Shown here one piece after another: positions 57,245 through 64,000 of a DNA stretch of 64,000 nucleotides (within the stretch, counting starts at the first letter, position 1; every line of letters begins with the position of its first letter). The position numbers and the translations under genes were made by a program. Source of the stretch: CAVTWY01 sp963738615 (GTDB taxonomy: Bacteria; Pseudomonadota; Gammaproteobacteria; Burkholderiales; Burkholderiaceae_C); the NCBI GenBank assembly GCA_963738615.1, contig CAVTXI010000004.1, forward strand, positions 992,001 to 1,056,000, written 5' to 3'. Below the pieces are notes generated by a model. The model made no database searches. It saw only the letters and a list, made by a program, of their open reading frames with translations, and had not been told where the DNA came from.

Positions 57245-59282
57245 ATGTCACGCCGCCTCTTCGTCACCACCGCCCTTCCCTACGCCAACGCGCCCTTCCA
57301 CATCGGGCACATGATGGAGTACATCCAGGCCGACACCTGGGTGCGGTTCCAGCGCATGCATGGCCACGCGGTCGACTTCGTCTGCGCCGACGACGCGCAC
57401 GGCGCGCCGATCATGATCGCCGCCGAAAAGGCCGGCAAGACACCGCAGGCCTTCGTGGCTGAAATCGCCGCAGGCCGCGGGCGCTACCTCGAGGGCTTCC
57501 ACATCGCCTTCGACAACTGGCACTCGACCGACGGCCCCGAGAACCACGCACTCGCGCAAGACATCTACCTTGCGCTGCGCAAGCAGGGCCTGATCGCCGA
57601 GCGCACGATCGAACAGCTCTTCGACCCCGTGAAGGGCATGTTCCTGCCCGACCGTTTCGTGAAGGGCGAATGCCCGAAGTGCGGCGCGAAGGACCAGTAC
57701 GGCGACAACTGCGAGGTCTGCGGCGCGGTGTATTCACCCACCGAGTTGAAGCACCCGGCTTCGGTGCTGTCAGGCGCCACGCCGGTGCTGAAGCGCAGCG
57801 CGCACCACTTCTTCCAGCTCAGCTCGCAGCGCTGCATCGACTTCCTGCGCGAATGGACGCACACACCGGGGCGTCTGCAGCCCGAGGTGCTGAACAAGAT
57901 CAAGGAGTGGTTCGCCGAAGACGACCAGGGCCACGTGTCGCTGGCCGACTGGGACATCAGCCGCGACGCACCGTACTTCGGCATTCGCATTCCCGACACC
58001 GAAGACAAATACTTCTATGTCTGGCTTGACGCGCCGGTGGGATACCTGGCGTCGCTGAAGAATCTATTTCGCGAAGACCAGCCGCGATTTCGACGCGTAT
58101 ATGGCCGACGAATCGGTCGAGCAGATTCACTTCATCGGCAAGGACATCGTCTATTTCCACACCCTGTTCTGGCCGGCGATGCTGCACTTCGCCGGGCGCA
58201 AGACACCCCGGCACATCTACGTGCACGGCTTCCTGACGGTGAACGCCGAGAAGATGAGCAAGAGCCGCGGCACCGGGATTTCGCCGCTGAAATACCTCGA
58301 GCTGGGGCTGAACGCCGAATGGCTGCGGTATTACATCTGCGCCAAGCTGAACGGCAAGGTCGAAGACATCGACTTCACGGCCGAAGATTTCGTGGCGCGA
58401 GTGAACAGCGATTTGATCGGCAAGTACGTGAATATCGCGAGCCGGGCGGCGAGTTTCCTGACGAAGCGTTTCGATGCCCGGCTGATGCAGGTTGCGGCGA
58501 CGACCGGGCCGCTGTCGAACGTGATGGCGGCCACAGCCGAAGTTGCGCAACTGTTCGACACGCGCGAGTACGGCAAGGCGATCCGCCGGACGATGGAACT
58601 CGCCGACGAGGTCAACAAGTACTTCGACGACAACAAGCCGTGGGAACTCGCGAAGCGCCCGGACGACGAGGGCAAGCTGCACGAGGTATGCACGGTGTCG
58701 ATCGAGGCATTTCGCCTGTTGACCATCTGCCTGAAGCCCGTACTGCCGAAGGTGGCTGAGGCGGTCGAGCGGTTCCTGCGCGTGGCGCCGCTGCAGTGGG
58801 CCGACGCCAAGACGCTGCTCGGATCGCACACCATCGGCAGCTACGAGCACCTGATGCAACGCGTCGACCCGAAGATCGTCGATCAACTGTTCGACACGCC
58901 ACCTGCGGCCGTCGCGGTACCGGGCGGCGAGGCGCTGGCGTCTGAAATCAAGATCGACGACTTCGCCAAGGTCGACCTGCGCATCGCGAAGATCGTCGCC
59001 GCCGAACACGTCGAAGGCAGCGACAAACTGCTGCGTCTCACGCTCGACGTTGGTGAAGGTAAGACGCGGAGCGTTTTCTCCGGCATCAAAAGCGCCTACA
59101 AGCCCGAAGATCTGACCGGCAAGTTCACGGTGATGGTCGCCAACCTCGCGCCGCGCAAGATGAAGTTCGGGCTCAGCGAGGGCATGGTGCTGGCGGCGTC
59201 GCACGCCGACGAGAAGGCGCAGCCAGGAGTCTTCATCCTCGAGCCGTGGCCGGGGGCGCGGCCGGGGATGCGGGTTCGGTAG
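57245..59282 (+). CDS. metG: Methionyl-tRNA synthetase (one frameshift)
   Basis: A ~679-residue enzyme. HIGH motif at residues 19-22 (PFHIGHMMEY), zinc-knuckle cysteines CPKCGAKDQYGDNCEVC near 145-160, KMSKS (AEKMSKSRGTG) coded near 58250, and a C-terminal Trbp111-like tRNA-binding domain (IDDFAKVDLRIAKIVAAE). Near 58068 one added base breaks the frame; removing it joins SLKN to YFAKTSRDFDAYMADE. As metG is essential, this frameshift is almost certainly an assembly error, which helps to judge the others. Confidence 0.93.
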
Positions 59283-60780
59283 CAGCGACGACGACGCGGT
59301 TGCGGCCTTCGCGCTTGGCTCGCAACAGGGCCGCGTCGGCCCGCGCAAAAAAGGCTGCGGCTGACTCGCCCGGCAGCCACTGGGCCACGCCGACACTGAC
59401 CGTGACGCCGATCGAAACTCCCCCGGCGTCGATCACGCCGCGCTCGACCGCCTGGCGCACACGCTGCGCCACATCATGCGTGGTCGTCGCGTCGCTGTCG
59501 CGCAGCAGGATGAGGAACTCCTCGCCGCCCCAGCGCGAGACGAAGTCGCCCGGGCGCACCGCCTCCTGCACGTTGCGCGCGATCGCGGCAATCACGCGGT
59601 CGCCGGTCGCGTGCCCGTGGGTGTCGTTGACGACCTTGAAGTGGTCGACGTTCAGCACCAGCAGGCCCAGCGGCTGCGCTTGGCCGTCGACGCCGTGCAC
59701 GGCACGTTCGAGCGTGCGTTCACCGGTGCGGCGGTTTGGAAGTTGCGACAGCTCATCGGTCGTCGCCATGGCTTCGAGTTGCCGCTGGAAGCGCCCGACC
59801 ACGTTCTGCACGATCGCCACCGTCAACAACAGCGCCGCCAGTCCGATCAGCGCCGTGGCAACCAGCACGCGGCGCACCGGCGCCAGCGCTTTCGACTCGT
59901 CCTGCTCGACGACCACGTACCAGCGCAGGTCGGGCACGTAGCGCGAGTTGACGAAGGTCGTCTCGCCTTGCCCGTTGACGTAGGACAGCCGCGTCTGCGA
60001 GGGGTCGCGGTTGAGGATGCGAGATTCGATCTCGCGCAGCCCGTGCAGTTGCGACAGCTTGCGAAGCTCTCGCGCCCTGCCCGGCAGCGTGGCGTCTGTC
60101 TCACTCGTCAGCGCGACGTTGCCCAACTCGTCGACCAGCAGGATGCGCCGCGAAAACCGCCGCTCGTAGTCCCTGATGAGCTTGACGAGGTTCTCCGACG
60201 ACAGGCCCACGCCCGTCACGCCAAGCAGCTTGCCGTCGGTGCCGAACATCTTGTAGTTGATGAAGAACGTCAGCCGCTCCTTGTTCATCGCGTCGGGGTC
60301 GGCGTTGGTCTCGTACGGCTCCGCCATCTTCAGCACGCGGAAGAACCACGCGTCGGCGGGATCGGACTCGCTGACGGTCTTGTCGCGGCCACTTGCGTGG
60401 TAGTAGCGGCGCGTGCGGACCGACACGTAGAAGCTCGTCACGGCATCGTTGTTGACCTGCACCTCACGCAGGTAGCGGCGCAGCGGTTGCTCGTCCTTCT
60501 CGCCGGACTCGACCCAGTCGCGCAGCCACGTGTTCTGCGCCATCTGCGCCGACACGAACACGGGGCGCAAGATGTCTCGCTGGATCTCCGAGTAGATGCT
60601 CTCGCCCGTCAGCGGCAACTCGCGATCGACGATGCCGCGCCGCACTTCGCGACTCGAGACCCCGTAGGCCAGGATGCTGGCCGCCGCGAAGGCCACCGCA
60701 AGGATGAGAGCGAGCCGCGTGAGCAGGCGGCGCCGTTGCTGCTGTGGGTCGAAGGGGAACATCGATTCGACTCGCGACAA
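59233..60780 (-). CDS. Membrane diguanylate cyclase (Cache sensor + GGDEF)
   Basis: 515 aa. Helices near residues 19-42 and 303-325 enclose a periplasmic double-Cache-like sensor region. The GGDEF domain has the active-site motif GGEEF near residue 415 (SRWGGEEFLILLRD). No EAL domain. Makes cyclic di-GMP. Its 3' end overlaps the convergent metG by 50 bases. A Met six residues inside is an alternative start. Confidence 0.9.
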   Translation of the reverse strand: MSRVESMFPFDPQQQRRRLLTRLALILAVAFAAASILAYGVSSREVRRGIVDRELPLTGESIYSEIQRDILRPVFVSAQMAQNTWLRDWVESGEKDEQPLRRYLREVQVNNDAVTSFYVSVRTRRYYHASGRDKTVSESDPADAWFFRVLKMAEPYETNADPDAMNKERLTFFINYKMFGTDGKLLGVTGVGLSSENLVKLIRDYERRFSRRILLVDELGNVALTSETDATLPGRARELRKLSQLHGLREIESRILNRDPSQTRLSYVNGQGETTFVNSRYVPDLRWYVVVEQDESKALAPVRRVLVATALIGLAALLLTVAIVQNVVGRFQRQLEAMATTDELSQLPNRRTGERTLERAVHGVDGQAQPLGLLVLNVDHFKVVNDTHGHATGDRVIAAIARNVQEAVRPGDFVSRWGGEEFLILLRDSDATTTHDVAQRVRQAVERGVIDAGGVSIGVTVSVGVAQWLPGESAAAFFARADAALLRAKREGRNRVVVAATEPASPAAPPATARG

Positions 60781-60838
60781 AGGCGCGGATCGTACGCGAC
60801 GGCCGCGCGCCGCCGACGCGGCGGCCTAAACTTGCGGT

Positions 60839-62552
60839 GTGCATCCGTTTCGGCCACGACTGCTGGATTCGCTGAAGGGCTATTCGCGCCGAACGTTCGC
60901 GGCTGACGTTCGGCGCCGGCATCACGGTGGGCATCATCGCGCTGCCGCTCGCCATGGCCTTCGCGATCGCCTCGGGCCTGAAGCCCGAGCAGGGGTTGGT
61001 CACGGCGGTGATCGCGGGCTTCCTGATTGCCGCGTTGGGCGGCTCGAACGTGCAGATCGGCGGGCCCGCGGGCGCGTTCATCGTCATCGTGTACGGCATC
61101 GTCGAGCGCTACGGCCTCGCGAACCTGCTGATCTCGACGATGCTGGCAGGCGTGATGTTGTTCGTGCTGGGGTGGCTGAAGCTCGGCAACCTGGTGCGCT
61201 ACATCCCCGTCAGCATCATCATCGGCTTCACCAACGGCATCGCGGTGCTGATCGCGCTGTCGCAGGTGAAAGACCTGCTGGGGCTGCCGATCGCGAAGAT
61301 GCCGGCCGACTTCTTCGAGCAGATCGGCGTCATCGCCAGCCACATCGGCGGCATCAACGTCTATGCGCTCGCCATCGGCGGCATCACCTTCGGCGGGCTG
61401 TTTCTATGGCCGCTGTTGGTGACGGGGCGAATGCGGTTGCCGAGCAAGTTTGTCGACAACCGCGCCGGCCGTGTGGTGTCACGCTTCCCCGGGCCGATCG
61501 TCGCGCTGATCACGACCACGCTGGCGGTGGTGGCGCTCGAGCTGCCGGTCGAAACGATCGGCCAGCGCTTCGGCGGCATCCCCAGCTCGTTGCCCGCATT
61601 CACCCTGCCCGACTTCAGCTGGGCGACGGTGAAGCTGCTGCTGATCCCCACGGTGACGATCGCGCTGCTGGGCGCGATCGAATCGCTGCTGTGCGCGCGT
61701 GTGGCCGACAACCTGAGTGACCTGCCGCGCCACGACCCGAACCAGGAGCTGATGGCGCAAGGCATCGCGAACGTCGTCGCGCCGTTCTTCGGCGGCATGC
61801 CGGCCACCGGCACCATCGCGCGCACCACCGCGAATGTGAAGAGCGGCGGGCGCACACCCGTGGCGGGCATCGTGCACGCGCTGACGATCCTGGCCGTGAT
61901 GCTGCTGGCCGCACCGCTGGCGATGCACGTGCCGCTGGCCACGCTGGCCGGCATCCTGCTGTACGTCGCGTGGAACATGGGTGAATGGCACGAGTTCGCG
62001 CGGCTGAAGCACTTCAAGGCCGGCTACCGCACGGTGTTCCTCGGCACCTTCTTCCTGACGGTCGTCTTTGATCTGACCGTGGCGGTCGAAGTCGGCCTGC
62101 TGCTGGCGTGCCTGTTCTTCATCTTGCGCATGGGCCAGCTGTTCAGCGCGCGGTGGGTCGACGATGCCCCACCGGGCTTCGCCGTAGCGCGGCTTTACGG
62201 GCCGTTGTTCTTCGGCGCGGTCGGCCGCATCGAAACGCTGGGCGATACGTTGCCACCGGAGACCCGCGTGCTGGTGCTAGAGGCGCATCGCCTGATTTCG
62301 GTCGACACGTCGGGCATCGACGCGCTGCGACAGTTGCGGCGCGAACTCGGCCGCCGCGGCATCGAGATCGTGTTCGTCGACGTGAACGAGCAACCCTTGT
62401 CGATCATGACCCGCGCCGGGTTCTTCGATGAACTGGGGCCAAGCCATCTGTTCGGCACGCTGAGCGATGCGTATTCGCACTGGTCGCCGGGCGGGGCGGC
62501 CACCACGATCACATCGACCAGCGCCGAGCCTCCGTCACCGACCGCTACTTGA
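60839..62552 (+). CDS. SulP-family anion transporter with STAS domain (one frameshift)
   Basis: A ~571-residue permease starting with GTG at 60839. The first 24 codons (to TFAADV) and the rest are offset by one extra base near 60911; joined they read TFAADVGAGITVGIIALPLA. There are about 12 membrane helices with NGIAVLIALSQVKDLLG and FGGMPATGTIARTTANVKSG, and a C-terminal STAS domain (VLVLEAHRLISVDTSGIDAL). Transports sulfate, bicarbonate or a dicarboxylate. Its end overlaps the convergent FKBP gene by 8 bases. Confidence 0.87.
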
Positions 62553-62976
62553 TCGCGATCAGCTCCACCTCGAACACCAGCGTCGCATGCGGCGGGATCG
62601 GCCCGCCGGGCGTGCCGCGCGCACCGTAGGCAATCGCGCTCGGGCAGGTGAGCTTGGCTTTGCCGCCGGTCTTCATCAGCTGCACGCCTTCGGTCCAACA
62701 GGGTACGACGCGATTCAATGGGAATTCAGCGGGCTGGCCACGCTTGTGCGAGCTGTCGAATTCCATTCCGTCGGGAAGCGTGCCACGGTAGTGCACGCGA
62801 ACGGTGTCCGTCGCTTTCGGGTTCGCGCCTTGGCCTTCAGAAATCGCCCGGTAGACGAGACCGCTCGCGGTGACGGTGGCGCCGGGTTCCTTGGCGGCGG
62901 CATCGAGCGTGGCATCGGCGGCAAGCGCTGTGAAGCTCGTTGCGCTCGCGAGCGCAAGGGTGAGGAAGGTTCGCAT
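62545..62976 (-). CDS. Periplasmic FKBP-type peptidyl-prolyl isomerase
   Basis: 143 aa with a signal peptide (LTLALASATSFTALAA) and the FKBP fold: TVRVHYRGTLPDGMEFDSS, FPLNRVVPCWTEGVQLM, and PHATLVFEVELI at the end. Catalyses proline isomerisation in exported proteins. Full length for the small secreted type. Confidence 0.92.
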   Translation of the reverse strand: MRTFLTLALASATSFTALAADATLDAAAKEPGATVTASGLVYRAISEGQGANPKATDTVRVHYRGTLPDGMEFDSSHKRGQPAEFPLNRVVPCWTEGVQLMKTGGKAKLTCPSAIAYGARGTPGGPIPPHATLVFEVELIAIK

Positions 62977-63317
62977 CGCTTTTCAGGCGCGTTTCGCGCT
63001 TCGGGTGGGTCAAAACGAAATCATGCCTCGATCTGCCGCGGCCCGCGGCATCGATGTCGCGCAACTCGTCAATGAGTTCACCCCGCCAACGCCCTCGCAG
63101 GTCTGGCCGCCTTCGCCGAGAACCGCGCATCGCGAAAGTCCGCCGCGGCCAACCCGCGGTTGATGTCCAACCCCGTCATCCACCACCGGTGCGCTGGCAA
63201 CATCGGCACCGGCGTGCGGATGCGCTCGAAGAATTGCGTGGGCCACCGATCGACGCGTTGCCATCGACCAAAGGCGCCGTAGCGAGATCGATCTCGACGG
63301 CCACCGCCGCATCGACG
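62977..63317. other. Region without a recognisable gene
   Basis: About 340 bases upstream of the FKBP gene. Short frames exist on both strands, but none resembles a known protein. It may belong to the decayed SulP duplication that follows. Confidence 0.4.
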
Positions 63318-63515
63318 GCGTGTTGCTCGCGTGCGTGTTCTTCATCGTGCCCATGGCGAAGCTCTTTCGCGCGCAGTGGGCCGACGACGCACCGCCGCGG
63401 TCGCTCATGACGCGCGCAGGCTCGTCGGCGAACTCGGGGCGTATCACCTGTTCGACACGCTCGACGGTACGGTCGCGCACTGGGGCGACGCGGCATCGAT
63501 GGACGCGGCATCAAC
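63318..63515 (+). pseudogene. Decayed second SulP C-terminus
   Basis: The segment VLLACVFFIVPMAKLFRAQWADDAPP copies, with changes, LLLACLFFILRMGQLFSARWVDDAPP of the SulP gene 1.2 kb upstream (shown here for comparison in short form only). It then jumps directly to SLMTRAG and, in another frame, LVGELGAYHLFDTLDGTVAHW, matching the STAS end. The middle of the STAS domain is deleted and the frame is broken. Confidence 0.65.
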
Positions 63516-63783
63516 CAACTCCGCGAGCCCCTCGCCTTGCGCGACAAGCGCACGCAAGACAGCGTGATTGATCGCAACGTGCAGCGTCAGCGCATGCTCG
63601 ACGTCAGTGCGTGAACGCGGTTCGCAGAAACCCAACGAACCCGCTTCTTCCGCCGTTGTCAAGTCCCTTTACCCCCCTCGCCCCCCCGAACACTAGGGGC
63701 TGGCAGTCGCGGGCGACGCTAGTTACGTTACTAGTCATGGATTCATCGCACGCAGTTGTGCGTTGACCAAGCGGGAGGGCACC

Positions 63784-64000
63784 ATGTTTTCACTGATCCA
63801 TCGTCGGTTCTTGTCCATTCTGTTTGCAGTGACCGTCGTGTTGCTGTCGCCCGGCCGGGCTCTGGGCGCAGTGATTACCTTCGAAGAGTTCAGCGACGGT
63901 ACGACTCTTTCGAACCAAATCGCCGGTCTTGCATTCCAGAATAGTCTCGTGCTCTCGGCCGGGCTCTCGTTGAACGAGCTCGAATTCCCGCCGTTCTCGG
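63784..64000 (+). CDS. Secreted protein, PEP-CTERM-like, 3' partial
   Basis: ATG at 63784 after a GGGAGG ribosome site. The first 72 residues are visible: a signal peptide (LSILFAVTVVLLSPGRALG) and the start of the mature part AVITFEEFSDGTTLSNQIAG. This opening resembles Burkholderiales PEP-CTERM proteins, but the sorting signal would lie beyond the window. Upstream, the inverted repeats CTAGT/ACTAG (63719-63734) and CGCAC/GTGCG (63749-63764) could be regulatory. Confidence 0.75.
   Translation, partial: MFSLIHRRFLSILFAVTVVLLSPGRALGAVITFEEFSDGTTLSNQIAGLAFQNSLVLSAGLSLNELEFPPFS

Noticed and set aside
63444..63662. A 72-residue minus-strand protein near the right end
   Set aside because: It overlaps the decayed SulP copy antisense and has no recognisable motif; I could not support it.

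Overview
The window is high-GC proteobacterial chromosome. Gene content (urtABCDE, a Burkholderiales-style formate dehydrogenase operon with DUF3305/DUF3306 partners, a Bug-type solute receptor, a PEP-CTERM-like secreted protein) suggests a betaproteobacterium of the order Burkholderiales; I cannot name the genus. There are no rRNA genes, CRISPR arrays or complete prophages.

Layout. 1-5.5 kb: urea ABC transporter urtABCDE (+). 5.6-14.0 kb: an Rhs island (-) holding one long secreted Rhs gene, a displaced Rhs core-plus-tip copy, two different small genes in the immunity position, and IS3 and ORF6N remnants between them. 14.3-21.5 kb: formate dehydrogenase operon (-): TAT-target protein, fdhA, fdhB, lipoprotein, cytochrome b subunit, small periplasmic protein, fdhD, YHS lipoprotein. 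21.7-25.3 kb: selB, a selC-type tRNA and selA (+). 25.4-37 kb: GGDEF-EAL protein, LuxR-type ATPase regulator, vanadium haloperoxidase, DUF4242 gene, XPD/DinG-like helicase, DUF1996 lipoprotein. 37.4-41.4 kb: four formate dehydrogenase assembly genes (TorD-like chaperone, large 4Fe-4S protein, DUF3306, DUF3305). 41.4-64 kb: Mrp ATPase, cyclic-nucleotide sensor, Bug receptor, a P2-type cation ATPase, an ABC exporter, AI-2E permease, copper ATPase, VIT transporter, degenerate sensor, metG, diguanylate cyclase, SulP transporter, FKBP isomerase, and a truncated secreted protein.

The main discovery candidate is the selenocysteine system. The selC-type tRNA between selB and selA has the tRNA-Sec build (long acceptor arm, 6-bp D stem, 9-bp variable arm, G discriminator), but its anticodon is GCA instead of UCA, so it should read the cysteine codons UGC/UGU. 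In the neighbouring fdhA, the active-site codon that is UGA (Sec) in E. coli fdnG/fdhF is UGC. That UGC is followed, at the same spacing as the E. coli fdhF SECIS, by a two-stem hairpin with a GGU loop. Together this predicts that selenocysteine is inserted at a sense codon, UGC, in formate dehydrogenase. The changes at anticodon and codon match each other, which argues against sequencing error.

Caution: the sequence contains about 15 apparent single-base frameshifts, including in the essential gene metG and several transporters. Most look like uncorrected indels in the assembly rather than real mutations. Frameshifted genes are given here as whole loci.
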